In this document: piece after piece, positions 50,065 to 57,677 of the stretch
Layout of the letters: every line of letters starts with the position of its first letter
How positions within the stretch are numbered: the stretch's first letter is position 1
NCBI RefSeq assembly: GCF_030656115.1
Contig: NZ_JAUSOO010000034.1
Coordinates: 1 to 57,677, forward strand
From: Hydrogenophaga sp.
GTDB lineage: Bacteria; Pseudomonadota; Gammaproteobacteria; Burkholderiales; Burkholderiaceae_C
Direction of reading: 5' to 3'
DNA: 57,677 nt
The notes under the pieces: model-generated
Database searches by the model: none
The model's input: the letters and a program-made list of their open reading frames with translations, nothing else
What the model was told of the DNA's origin: nothing
Position numbers and translations under genes: made by a program

Positions 50065-51363
50065 TCAGCGCCCCACGCGTTGCGTGAGCAATTCTTTGGC
50101 GTTCGCCAACGCAGCCGCCACGCTTTTGCCGTTGTTCAAAACGGCATCCATCTCGGCGTTGACGATCTCCTCGGCCACGGTGTCCAGCTTGTGCACATTG
50201 ATCGGGCTGACCTTGCTGGCCGCTTCGCGCCACAACAGCCGGGCCGGTTGTCCACCCAGAAACGCAATGGGCTGGTTGAAGAAGGCATCGTCGTGCACAG
50301 CCACCAAGGCGGGAAACGCATCGTGCGACTTGAACGCGCCGAGCTGCACCTCGGGGGTCAGGCTCATCATCTGAATGAACTCCCAGGCCATCGCCTTGTT
50401 TTTGGCGCCTTGGGGAATGGCGTAGAAGCTGCCGCCCCAGGAGCCCCAGGCCTTCTCGGGCAGTTGTGCGGCGCGCCACAAACCCCGGGTTTCGGGCGCC
50501 ATCCAGTTGCTCAGGTGCCCGGCCAGCCATGCGCCCGACATCTGCGTGGCCACGGTGCCCTTTTTGAAACCCTCCACCCACTCGGGCGACCAGGTGTTGA
50601 TCTGCCCATCGAGCTTGAGCTCCCGCACTTTTTTGGCCAGTTCAAAGGCGCGCACGAAACGCGGGCTGTCCACCTGAATCTTGCCGCTTTTGCTGATGTA
50701 CAGCCCCTCACCGGGCTTCCAGTAAGCAACCGCGCCGGGCGAGCGGGTGTCGGTCCGAATCACGATGTCTTTGATGTCGCGTGCATTGGCCATCAGGTAG
50801 GCGCCGGTGAGCGCCTTGATTTTGACCCCTGCCGCAATGAACGAATCCCAGGATTCGGTCAACTCCGCTTCTGTCACGCCGGCTTTTTTCAGAATGTCCG
50901 CGCGGTACAACAGGGTGCCGGGGCCAATGTCACTGGGCACCGCCACAATGACGCCCGAGCTGTTGACGGCCTGGCGAAAGGCGAAAGGGACAAAACGCAG
51001 TTGGCGCGACCGGATGCTGTAAGGCTCATCGCCCAGGTTCTCCAGCCCACCCCCTTCGGCAAAACGACCGAGATGGCCAAATTCCACGGCCATCACATCG
51101 GGCAGCCCGGTCGAGCTGGACAGCGCCGTGGCCATGGCCGTGTGGTGGTCCGCATAAGGGCGGCTCACGACGCGGATATCGACCAACGGATATTTCTTTT
51201 TCCACAAGGGAATGGCGGCCTTGGCGATCTCGTCCACGGCCGGATAGGCGGCGATGGTGAGTGTTTGCTGTGCGTTCGCACCTGAAAAGACCCCCACCAG
51301 CAAACCGATGCCCAACCACATCCAACGGTGCGCTTTGAGACGCTTTTTGCTTGTTTTTGGCAT
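50065..51363 (-). CDS. Orphan extracellular solute-binding protein (ABC, family 1)
   Basis: A 432-residue periplasmic sugar-type binding protein. A signal peptide (RWMWLGIGLLVGVFSGANAQ) precedes QTLTIAAYPAVDEIAKAAIPLWKKKYPLVDI. Typical family segments are LPDVMAVEFGHLGRFAEGGGLENLGD, KKGTVATQMSGAWLAGHL and SFYAIPQGAKNKAMAWEFIQMMSLTPEVQL. No permease or ATPase gene accompanies it in this window; the neighbours are a sulfur gene cluster and DNA-repair-like genes. A LacI-type operator lies in its promoter region, suggesting carbohydrate-responsive control. Confidence 0.87.
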   Translation of the reverse strand: MPKTSKKRLKAHRWMWLGIGLLVGVFSGANAQQTLTIAAYPAVDEIAKAAIPLWKKKYPLVDIRVVSRPYADHHTAMATALSSSTGLPDVMAVEFGHLGRFAEGGGLENLGDEPYSIRSRQLRFVPFAFRQAVNSSGVIVAVPSDIGPGTLLYRADILKKAGVTEAELTESWDSFIAAGVKIKALTGAYLMANARDIKDIVIRTDTRSPGAVAYWKPGEGLYISKSGKIQVDSPRFVRAFELAKKVRELKLDGQINTWSPEWVEGFKKGTVATQMSGAWLAGHLSNWMAPETRGLWRAAQLPEKAWGSWGGSFYAIPQGAKNKAMAWEFIQMMSLTPEVQLGAFKSHDAFPALVAVHDDAFFNQPIAFLGGQPARLLWREAASKVSPINVHKLDTVAEEIVNAEMDAVLNNGKSVAAALANAKELLTQRVGR

Positions 51364-51395
51364 GAATTGGCAAAATTTTTTGTACGCTCTCGGCT

Positions 51396-51409
51396 TGAAA
51401 GCGATTTCA
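51396..51409. promoter_or_regulatory. LacI-family type operator upstream of the solute-binding protein gene
   Basis: TGAAAGCGATTTCA is a 14-bp dyad matching the general LacI/GalR operator pattern TGAAAnCGnTTTCA. It lies 33-46 bp upstream of the minus-strand start in an AT-rich stretch (AAAATTTT on both sides) that should hold the promoter. Confidence 0.6.
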
Positions 51410-51507
51410 TAAAATTTTAGGACCGATGCCCGGCGTTGCTTCTAGGTGAATTCCCCATGCCAGATCCATGGCCGCCTTGCGCGCCCAACCCGTCCTGGCC
51501 AGCGGTA

Positions 51508-52326
51508 TCAGAACCCCGTCTGCACCCGCTCTTCCCGCTCCACCGGGCCGGCCTGGGCCAGCGCCATCCACACATGGAACGGCAGCCGCTCCAGCGCGCG
51601 GCGCGGCGCCTCGCGGGCCACCGTCAGGCCCTGCGGCGTGGCCAGCATCACACCGCATTCGGGTGGAATCTCGTCGGGCTCGCCAATCGGGCAGCCCCGG
51701 GCGTCGTGCCCCAGCACATACCAGCAGGCGCTGGCCAGCCCCAGGTAAGCTGCGCGCTTGGCGGGTTTTTTCAGGTCACCCAGCAGGTCGGCGCGGTTCA
51801 CCTTGATCTCGTGCACCACCGGCTCCAGGTAGGCCTCCACCGAGCTGCGGCGAATGGAAAACACATCGGGGCAGGCCATGCACCAGGTGTGTTCGGGCTG
51901 GCCGGGCACGGCATCGGTGCCATCGTCGAACGCGCTCAACTGCGCGGGCGGTTCGGCCACGGCAAGCGCCAAGCCATCCCCCAACGGTTCGCCCAGCAAC
52001 AGCGTGCGCGGCAAGGGCACGCGCAGCGCCAGGCCGCGCCACGCCAGCCGCCCGGCGCGGCCCATGGCCACCGCCACCTGTTCCACCAGCGCCTCGTGCG
52101 GGGAACGCGCCGCCTTGTTGCTGGCAAACACCCGCGCCAGGGTTTCAATGCCGGCGTCGGTCACCCGCAGCGTCTCGTGGCCTTGGTCAGACACGCGCCG
52201 CTCCACCTGACCGGCAGCGAGCAGCTCCACCTCCAACAGATCTTGGCGGGGCCAGCCGGCCGAGCGGTAAATCTCGCGCAGGCGCTGGTGGTGGCGGCGG
52301 GTCAGGGTGGGCACAAACGAACTCAT
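51508..52326 (-). CDS. Conserved hypothetical protein divergent from the XPD/DinG-like helicase
   Basis: A 272-residue protein I cannot assign to a named family. It begins MSSFVPTLTRRHHQRLREIYRSAGWPRQDLLEVELLAAGQVERR, which looks like a small winged-helix-like region. The second half contains DVFSIRRSSVEAYLEPVVHEIKVNRADLLGDL; the E-I-K within HEIKVNRADL and the preceding acidic residues resemble a PD-(D/E)xK nuclease core. The frame extends upstream into the divergent gene, but MSSFVP at 52326 is the natural start. Close divergence from a helicase that has a similar EIK motif suggests a joint nucleic-acid role; this is inference. Confidence 0.6.
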   Translation of the reverse strand: MSSFVPTLTRRHHQRLREIYRSAGWPRQDLLEVELLAAGQVERRVSDQGHETLRVTDAGIETLARVFASNKAARSPHEALVEQVAVAMGRAGRLAWRGLALRVPLPRTLLLGEPLGDGLALAVAEPPAQLSAFDDGTDAVPGQPEHTWCMACPDVFSIRRSSVEAYLEPVVHEIKVNRADLLGDLKKPAKRAAYLGLASACWYVLGHDARGCPIGEPDEIPPECGVMLATPQGLTVAREAPRRALERLPFHVWMALAQAGPVEREERVQTGF

Positions 52327-52375
52327 CAACGGACTATATGTCCCGTACGATGCCACCGAACCACCTCCGAACACC

Positions 52376-54727
52376 GTGAACACCGCCCCACCCCGCCTGG
52401 AACCCGAAACCGCTGAAGACGCCCCATTGGGCGTGGTGGCGGTGCGCGCGCTGTGCGACTTTGCGGCGCGCGCGGGCGACCTGGACCTGCGCTTCACGCC
52501 CTCGCCCAGCGGCAGCGAAGGCGTGGCCGGGCACAGCGAAGTCACCGCACGCCGGGGCGCGGGCTACCAGCGCGAACTGCCCCTGAGCGCGGTGTGGGGC
52601 GGGCTGCGCGTGCAAGGCCGGGCCGATGGGTTCGATACCGTGGCCCTGCGGCTGGAAGAGATCAAAACCCACCGCGGCGACCCGGCCCTGATCGGCGCCA
52701 ACCAGCGCGCGCTGCACTGGGCGCAGGCCCGCGTGTATGGCCACCTGCTGTGCACGCAACTGGCGTTGGACGGGCTGGACCTGGCACTCATTTACTTCAA
52801 CATCGACACTGCCCAAGAAACACCGCTGGTGCAACACCACAGCGCGGCCGAACTGCGCGCGCACTTTGAAGCCCTGTGCACGCGCTACGCGGTGTGGGCC
52901 CGGGCCGAGCGCGCGCACCGCGTGGCGCGCGACGCGGCCTTGCGCGGGCTGGCTTTTCCCTTCCCGGCGTTTCGCACCGGGCAACGCGCGCTGGCCGAGG
53001 CGGTCTACCGCACCCACCGCCACGGCCGGGTGCTGATGGCGCAAGCCCCCACCGGCATTGGCAAAACCATGGCCACCCTGTTTGCCGCGCTCAAAGCCGC
53101 GCCCGGCAACGGGAAAGACCCGGGCACCGACAAACTGTTTTACCTCACCGCCAAAACCCCCGGCCGCCAGCTCGCGCTGGACGCACTGGACACGCTCAGC
53201 CAGGCCGACACCCCGCAAGCCATCCCGCTGCGGGTGCTGGAACGCGTGGCCCGCGACACCGCCTGCGAGCACCCCGACAAAGCCTGCCACGGCGACAGCT
53301 GCCCGCTGGCGCAGGGCTTTTACGACCGCCTGCCCGCTGCCCGCCAAGCCGCCGCGCAGGCCCGCTGGCTGAGCAAAACCGCGCTGCGCAGCGTGGCGCT
53401 GGAACACCGCGTGTGCCCTTACTACCTGGGGCAGGAAATGCTGCGCTGGGCCGACGTGGCCGTGGGCGACTTCAACCACTACTTTGACCACGGCGCCGCC
53501 TGGCACACGCTGACCGAAGCCAACGGCTGGCGTGTGGGCCTGCTGGTGGACGAAGCGCACAACCTGATCGAGCGCGCCCGCCTCATGCACAGCGCCACGC
53601 TGGAGCCCGCCGCTTTTCAGGCGCTGCGCCAAGCCGCGCCCGCCGCCCTGAAAAAGCCGCTGGACAAACTGCAGCGCCGCTGGAGCGCGCTGGCCAAAAC
53701 GCAGACCCAAGACCACGACGTGCTGCCCGAGCTGCCGGGTGACTTCATCACCGCGCTGCAACAGCTGTGCAGCGACATCGGCGACCACTTCGCGCAGCAC
53801 CCACAAGACGCGGTGGACGGCCCGCTGCAGCGCTGGTGGTTTGACGCGCTGCACGTGTTGCGCGTGGCCGAAGGGTTTGGCGAGCACTCGCTGTGCGACC
53901 TCACGCGCGACACCGGCACCGGGCGGGTGAAACACCCCGTGCTCGCCATTCGCAACGTGGTGCCCGGCCCGCTGCTGGCGCCGCGCTGGGCCACAGCCCA
54001 CAGCGCCACGCTGTTTTCAGCCACGCTCGCGCCCATGGACTTTGTGGCCCACATGCTCGGTCTGCCCACCGACACGCTGCGGGTCGATGTGCCCTCGCCC
54101 TTTGCGCCCGAGCAACTGGCCGTGCGCGTGGCGCCCCACATTTCCACCCGCTGGAGCGACCGCCAGGCCTCGCTCACGCCCATGGCCGAGGTGATGGCGG
54201 CGCAATACGCCGCCGAGCCCGGCAACTACCTGGCCTTTTTCAGCAGCTTCGACTACCTGCAGCAAGCGCTGGACCGGCTGCAGCAACACCACCCGCAGCT
54301 GCCGGTGTGGGCGCAGTCGCGCGGCATGGGCGAGCCCGAGCGCGACGCCTTTGTGGCCCGCTTCACCGAAGGCGGCCAGGGCATTGGCTTTGCGGTGCTG
54401 GGCGGCGCGTTTGGTGAAGGCATCGACCTGCCCGGCCGGCGCCTCATTGGCGCCTTCATTGCCACGCTGGGCCTGCCGCAGGTGAACCCGGTGAACGAGC
54501 AAATGCGCGCGCGCCTGCAAGCCCTGTTTGGCCGGGGTTACGACTACGCCTACCTCTACCCCGGCCTGCAAAAAGTGGTGCAAGCCGCCGGCCGGGTGAT
54601 CCGCACCGAGCAAGACCATGGCACCGTGTGGCTGCTGGACGACCGCTTTGCACAGCCCGGTGTGCAGCGCCTGCTGCCCCGTTGGTGGACCACGCCGAGC
54701 GCAACACCGGGTGTCACGGGTGTGTAG
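52376..54727 (+). CDS. XPD/DinG-like ATP-dependent DNA helicase with N-terminal nuclease-like domain
   Basis: A protein of about 783 residues. Residues 1-190 look like a RecB/Cas4-type PD-(D/E)xK fold (GRADGFDTVALRLEEIKTHRGDP: D84, E95, K97). The superfamily 2 helicase follows with Walker A QAPTGIGKTMATL (about 223), an Fe-S cluster region (TACEHPDKACHGDSC...CPYYLGQEML), the DEAH box LLVDEAHNL and C-terminal motifs GGAFGEGIDLPGRRL and VVQAAGRVIRTEQDHGTVWLLD. It unwinds DNA 5'-3' if like XPD/DinG, perhaps coupled to cleavage. A GTG at 52307 is in frame but lies inside the divergent gene; GTG 52376 is preferred, with modest certainty. Confidence 0.85.
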   Translation: MNTAPPRLEPETAEDAPLGVVAVRALCDFAARAGDLDLRFTPSPSGSEGVAGHSEVTARRGAGYQRELPLSAVWGGLRVQGRADGFDTVALRLEEIKTHRGDPALIGANQRALHWAQARVYGHLLCTQLALDGLDLALIYFNIDTAQETPLVQHHSAAELRAHFEALCTRYAVWARAERAHRVARDAALRGLAFPFPAFRTGQRALAEAVYRTHRHGRVLMAQAPTGIGKTMATLFAALKAAPGNGKDPGTDKLFYLTAKTPGRQLALDALDTLSQADTPQAIPLRVLERVARDTACEHPDKACHGDSCPLAQGFYDRLPAARQAAAQARWLSKTALRSVALEHRVCPYYLGQEMLRWADVAVGDFNHYFDHGAAWHTLTEANGWRVGLLVDEAHNLIERARLMHSATLEPAAFQALRQAAPAALKKPLDKLQRRWSALAKTQTQDHDVLPELPGDFITALQQLCSDIGDHFAQHPQDAVDGPLQRWWFDALHVLRVAEGFGEHSLCDLTRDTGTGRVKHPVLAIRNVVPGPLLAPRWATAHSATLFSATLAPMDFVAHMLGLPTDTLRVDVPSPFAPEQLAVRVAPHISTRWSDRQASLTPMAEVMAAQYAAEPGNYLAFFSSFDYLQQALDRLQQHHPQLPVWAQSRGMGEPERDAFVARFTEGGQGIGFAVLGGAFGEGIDLPGRRLIGAFIATLGLPQVNPVNEQMRARLQALFGRGYDYAYLYPGLQKVVQAAGRVIRTEQDHGTVWLLDDRFAQPGVQRLLPRWWTTPSATPGVTGV

Positions 54728-54960
54728 TGCCAACGCGCAACGGGTCCCCGGGTGTTTGGTCACGTCCCACTTGGCGCACCATGTTCGCCACCACGAAGAC
54801 GATGCAGACACCCAACCAAAGCGGGACATCGCAGACCCGCGAACTCGGACGCATGCGACGAAACTCGGCGCGCTGCACCCGTTTGGTGGTTGGGGTCTGG
54901 ACACCGCAGACGACGGTAGCTTTGAAGCATCTTGTTCAACCTGTCTGTGTTTACATAAAA

Positions 54961-54994
54961 TTATCTGTTGCTGATAATTATCAGCAACAGATAA
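54961..54994. promoter_or_regulatory. 34-bp perfect palindrome upstream of the AAA ATPase gene
   Basis: TTATCTGTTGCTGATAA (54961-54977) is followed without spacer by its exact complement (54978-54994). Each half is itself bounded by TTATC and GATAA, giving four phased half-sites. It ends 14 bp before the ATG. It could be an operator, a strong mRNA hairpin that covers the ribosome-binding site, or a recombination/transposition end. Confidence 0.8.
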
Positions 54995-55008
54995 ATACGG
55001 ATACCCCA

Positions 55009-56169
55009 ATGCAAGCCAAACCCGTTTTCCACCGCCCCCAGTACGCCGCTGACCTGGCGCAACAGCTGTTGAAGCCCACTGCGTTGCAGGTGCAGGTGCG
55101 CTCGGGCGTGTTTCTGTCTGGCATCCGCCGCATCGGAAAAACCACCTTTCTTCGGCAAGACCTGGTACCGGCTCTGGAATCCATGGGCACCCTGGTGATC
55201 TACGTGGACCTTTGGGCCGATCGCAGCAAAAGCCCGGCTTCGCTCGTGCACGAAGCAGTCAAGGCCACGCTGTCCGCCTTGGCGGCTCCTGGTACCCAGC
55301 TGCTGAGCCGGTTCAAAGGCTTGAATGTGGGTGCTGCCGGATTTTCTTTCGGCTTCCAGGTCGACGCCGTGGGCAAGCCGGGTGGCGCCACGTTGGCGGC
55401 TGTGTTTACCGAACTGGTTGACCAGGTGAAGACCGATGTCGTGCTCATCATTGACGAGGTACAGCAGGCCTTGGGCACCGAAGAGGGCGGCCATCTGCTG
55501 TTTGCCTTGAAGGCTGCGCGAGACGCCGTCAACACCCGCCCTGGCACACCCGGCTACTTGCTCTTCTTGGGCACGGGCTCGCACAAGTCGCTGGTTGCGG
55601 ACATGGCCACTCGGCGGTCGCAGCCATTCGCCGGTGCCGTATCCACGGGCTATGAGCCTCTGGGCTCAGATTTCGTGAGCTGGAAAGAAGCACAACTGAA
55701 ACAAATCAAAGGGATCAAACTGCCTTCGCACGATGTGATGTACCAAGGATTTCTGGCGCTTGGTCAGCGCCCCGAAGAACTGCAAAACGCACTGGTGCTG
55801 CTCCAGTCGCGCCCTGAAGATGCCAACGTCGCCTTTCCCATCATTTGCTCAAGCCTGGCGTCGGCGGCGGCAGAAGTGGAAATCGCAACCATTGAGACGT
55901 TGGGCACGCTGGCTTCAGCCATCTTTGATCGCGTGGTGCATGGCAACGAACAAGGCGAGTCAGGCCTGTTCTCTGCGGATGCCATCAACAGTTACGCAGA
56001 GCAGATCGGCACCACGGTGGACACACCCCAGGTGCAAAACATGGTCGACCGCATGATCACCGCCAACGTCATGCACCGCCAGTCGCATGGCGTTTATGCG
56101 GTGGCAGACCCGTTTGTTCGGCAAGCCTGGCGACAACGAAAAGCCATGCAGTTGCCGCCATCTCAGTAA
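55009..56169 (+). CDS. AAA-family ATPase of unknown function
   Basis: A 386-residue P-loop ATPase. Walker A is GVFLSGIRRIGKTTFLRQDL (GKT at about 43-45) and Walker B VVLIIDEVQQAL. It resembles the archaeal-type/ORC-STAND-like ATPases (COG1672-like) that bind ATP through an N-terminal module and end in a winged-helix-like region (NSYAEQIGTTVDTPQVQNMVDRMITANVMHRQSHGVYAVADPFVRQAWR). No transmembrane part is seen. It stands alone between the helicase and a VOC gene, close to an insertion sequence, behind the 34-bp palindrome. A role in defence, partner regulation or mobile-DNA biology is possible but unproven. Confidence 0.7.
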   Translation: MQAKPVFHRPQYAADLAQQLLKPTALQVQVRSGVFLSGIRRIGKTTFLRQDLVPALESMGTLVIYVDLWADRSKSPASLVHEAVKATLSALAAPGTQLLSRFKGLNVGAAGFSFGFQVDAVGKPGGATLAAVFTELVDQVKTDVVLIIDEVQQALGTEEGGHLLFALKAARDAVNTRPGTPGYLLFLGTGSHKSLVADMATRRSQPFAGAVSTGYEPLGSDFVSWKEAQLKQIKGIKLPSHDVMYQGFLALGQRPEELQNALVLLQSRPEDANVAFPIICSSLASAAAEVEIATIETLGTLASAIFDRVVHGNEQGESGLFSADAINSYAEQIGTTVDTPQVQNMVDRMITANVMHRQSHGVYAVADPFVRQAWRQRKAMQLPPSQ

Positions 56170-56203
56170 GCACCGCCCCGCATGCCATGAAGCGCTACCG
56201 CGC

Positions 56204-56593
56204 TCAGGGTCGGTAAAGCGCACACAGCTTGTTGCCGTCGGGATCGAGCACGTAAGACAGGTGCAGCGCACCCATGGCGCCCTGGCGCAGCCCAGGAGCA
56301 TCTTCAATCGACGTACCCCCATGCGCCACGGCCACATCGTGAAACGCCTGCACCTGCTCGGGCGACGTGCACTTGAAACCGATGGTGCCGCCGTTGGCGC
56401 CGGTGGCGGCTTCGCCATTGATGGGCTCCGTCACGCCAAACGTGCCGCCCGCATGGCGGTAAAAAAGCCGGGTGTGGCCGCTGCTGGCCACGTTGCGCAC
56501 CGGCTCACCCACGCCGAGCACGCCCAGTGCCGCGTCATAAAACCGTTTCGAGCGCTCAATGTCGTTGGAACCGACCATGATGTGATTGAACAT
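56204..56593 (-). CDS. VOC/glyoxalase-fold protein
   Basis: A 129-residue vicinal-oxygen-chelate protein made of two beta-alpha-beta-beta-beta modules: FNHIMVGSNDIERSKRFYDAALGVLGVGEP in the first and IGFKCTSPEQVQAFHDVAVAHGG...LHLSYVLDPDGNKLCALYR in the second. The ATG at 56593 has the ribosome-binding site AGGAG at a suitable distance. Members act as glyoxalases, dioxygenases or resistance proteins; the substrate is unknown. It converges with the ATPase gene (34 bp between stops). Confidence 0.87.
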   Translation of the reverse strand: MFNHIMVGSNDIERSKRFYDAALGVLGVGEPVRNVASSGHTRLFYRHAGGTFGVTEPINGEAATGANGGTIGFKCTSPEQVQAFHDVAVAHGGTSIEDAPGLRQGAMGALHLSYVLDPDGNKLCALYRP

Positions 56594-56740
56594 GTCTGTT
56601 TGTCTCCTGGGTTGTTGGGTTGAATGCGCCCGGCCTGCTGGGCCTGCGGGCGGGCAACGGTAAAGCATCCTGCAAGACCTGCGGGACCGGGTGGATATAC
56701 CCAACGGGTCTGGACCTTGAACGGCGCTGAACGGCTGAAT

Positions 56741-57677
56741 GGGCTTTGTTGCACAACTCAAAAACGGAACGAGCTGACCCCAACCCCAGACGCAGCTATG
56801 CCATGGCGACCACGGGCACCGTTGTCGGGCGCCCGAGCTGCGTAAAGCGGTTGAGCAGCGCCACACGCACATGCAACTCCGCCACCTGACGCTCAAACGT
56901 GCGCGCCATCACCCGCTCGCCCAGGCGCTTGAAGCAGTGCATCTTGGTTTCCACCAGACTTCTGCGGTGGTAGCCGCTCCACTTCTTCCAGATGGTCAAC
57001 CCCAGCCGGCCACAGGCTTTGAGCGCCTCATTGCGCACGCTCGCCCCCACCAGGGTCGCCTTCCACGGCTTGCCGTTCTTGCGCGGTGGGATAACCGCCT
57101 GTGCGCCTCTTTGGGCAATCGCCGCATGGCACGCCTTGGTGTCGTAGGCCCCGTCGGCGCTGACACTGGCCAGCGCTTCGTCGGGCGGTATCTGAGCCAG
57201 CAGCTCGGGCAGCATCGGCGCGTCGCCCACGCTGTTGTCGGTCACCTCAATGGCCCGAATCTCCAGCGTGTGGGCGTCAATGCCCAGGTGTACCTTGCGC
57301 CACTGCCGCCGGTACTCGGCCCCGTGCTTCTTGCGTTTCCATTCACCCTCGCCCAGAAACTTGATCCCGGTACTGTCCACCAGCAAGTCCAGCGCGGTGG
57401 TGCTGGCCCGGTAGGGCAGTTGCACCCGCAGCGTCTTCTGGCGCCGACACACTGTACTGAAGTCAGGCACGCTCCAGTTCAAGCCCGCCAGGCGCAACAG
57501 GCTCTCAACCAGACCCAGGCTTTGACGCAGCGCCAGGTTGAACAGGCACTTGATGCTCAGGCAGAACTGAATGGCTGCCTCGGAGAAGATTCGCTGGCGT
57601 CCTCGCTTGCCACTGGCCGGGGCGTACCACTGCATGTCTTTGTCCAGCCAGATCGTCAGCGACCCTCGGGCTTTGAG
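56741..57677 (-). mobile_element. IS5-family (IS903-group-like) insertion sequence, right part
   Basis: The left edge begins GGGCTTTGTTGCACAACTC (56741-56759), which resembles the GGCTTTGTTG terminal repeat of the IS903 group. The transposase gene fills the rest and runs off the window end, so the other terminal repeat is not visible. A 9-bp target duplication cannot be tested for the same reason. Confidence 0.75.
56796..57677 (-). CDS. IS5-family DDE transposase (start outside window)
   Basis: The frame is open from the window edge (LKARGSLTIWLDKD leads into MQWYAPASGKRGRQRIFS), so the true start lies beyond 57677; 293 codons are visible. It cuts and pastes its own element. The catalytic triad regions are DLLVDSTGIKFL, VSADGAYDTKACH and the IS5 signature Y-x2-R-x3-E-x6-K, present exactly as YHRRSLVETKMHCFK. 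It ends 52 bp inside the element edge. No frameshift or internal stop is seen, so the visible part looks intact. Confidence 0.93.
   Translation of the reverse strand, partial: LKARGSLTIWLDKDMQWYAPASGKRGRQRIFSEAAIQFCLSIKCLFNLALRQSLGLVESLLRLAGLNWSVPDFSTVCRRQKTLRVQLPYRASTTALDLLVDSTGIKFLGEGEWKRKKHGAEYRRQWRKVHLGIDAHTLEIRAIEVTDNSVGDAPMLPELLAQIPPDEALASVSADGAYDTKACHAAIAQRGAQAVIPPRKNGKPWKATLVGASVRNEALKACGRLGLTIWKKWSGYHRRSLVETKMHCFKRLGERVMARTFERQVAELHVRVALLNRFTQLGRPTTVPVVAMA

Noticed and set aside
56690..56712. ATACCC-AAC-GGGTCT near the VOC gene as another CstR-like site
   Set aside because: The spacer is 3 nt instead of 4 and the second half ends TCT, so it does not fit the dyad of the other sites.
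56594..56795. Target-site duplication and gene fragments around the IS5-family edge
   Set aside because: Only one end of the element is in the window, so a duplication cannot be identified; the 56594-56740 stretch shows no convincing gene remnant.

Overview
The window reads as chromosomal DNA of a GC-rich betaproteobacterium of the order Burkholderiales, most likely family Comamonadaceae (Hydrogenophaga/Acidovorax-like). The signs are G/C-rich third codon positions, the protein flavour, and the pcm-rhodanese-tolC-waaA neighbourhood. It starts inside the 3' end of rpoD and ends inside an IS5-family transposase. I saw no rRNA, tRNA, CRISPR array or phage module.

Layout. 1-0.6 kb: end of rpoD. 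1.0-2.5 kb: CPA-type cation/proton antiporter. 2.5-10.2 kb: TetR regulator with a palindromic operator, RND adaptor and pump, then pcm, a rhodanese and a TolC-type outer membrane channel. 10.4-19.75 kb: cell-surface glycan island, with an O-antigen ligase/polymerase-like protein on + and a nine-gene operon on - (Gfo/Idh oxidoreductase, CMP-nonulosonate synthetase, SDR, NeuB, NeuC and four glycosyltransferases). 19.8-22.5 kb: two tandem, divergent Kdo-transferase (WaaA) genes. 22.6-24.0 kb: phosphomanno/phosphoglucomutase. 24.1-26.2 kb: Ada-AlkA fusion plus Ogt (alkylation repair). 26.2-27.3 kb: EamA transporter and a 58-residue basic protein.

27.3-38.8 kb is the most interesting part, a sulfide/sulfane-sulfur oxidation locus. 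A sigma-54 promoter precedes two CydA-like membrane subunits (the first carries a C-terminal cytochrome c domain), a monohaem cytochrome, an FccB-type flavoprotein, a dihaem c4-like cytochrome and a methyltransferase. Next is a sigma-54 activator on the opposite strand whose N-terminal cysteines have the spacing of the sulfane-sulfur sensor FisR. Then comes a second sigma-54 operon: an orphan Rieske protein, a metallo-beta-lactamase protein with degenerate metal ligands, an SQR-like flavoprotein, a group II truncated haemoglobin and a secreted cysteine-free protein. Both sigma-54 promoters have the same 11-bp element 80-105 bp upstream, a candidate binding site for this regulator.

38.9-46.2 kb holds a thioesterase, chromate transporter, AraC regulator with divergent MFS transporter, a TPP-dependent enzyme, and LuxR and Crp/Fnr regulators. 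46.4-49.7 kb returns to sulfur: a periplasmic DsrE-like protein, a SulP permease and a persulfide dioxygenase. CsoR/CstR-like palindromes lie upstream of DsrE, of the persulfide dioxygenase (degenerate copy) and of pcm-rhodanese, suggesting a second, repressor-based sulfur regulon. 50-57.7 kb: orphan solute-binding protein with a LacI-type operator, a conserved hypothetical, an XPD/DinG-like helicase with an N-terminal nuclease-like domain, an AAA ATPase behind a 34-bp perfect palindrome, a VOC protein and the IS5-family element.

All assignments rest on reading the sequence and remembered family motifs; no database search was possible.
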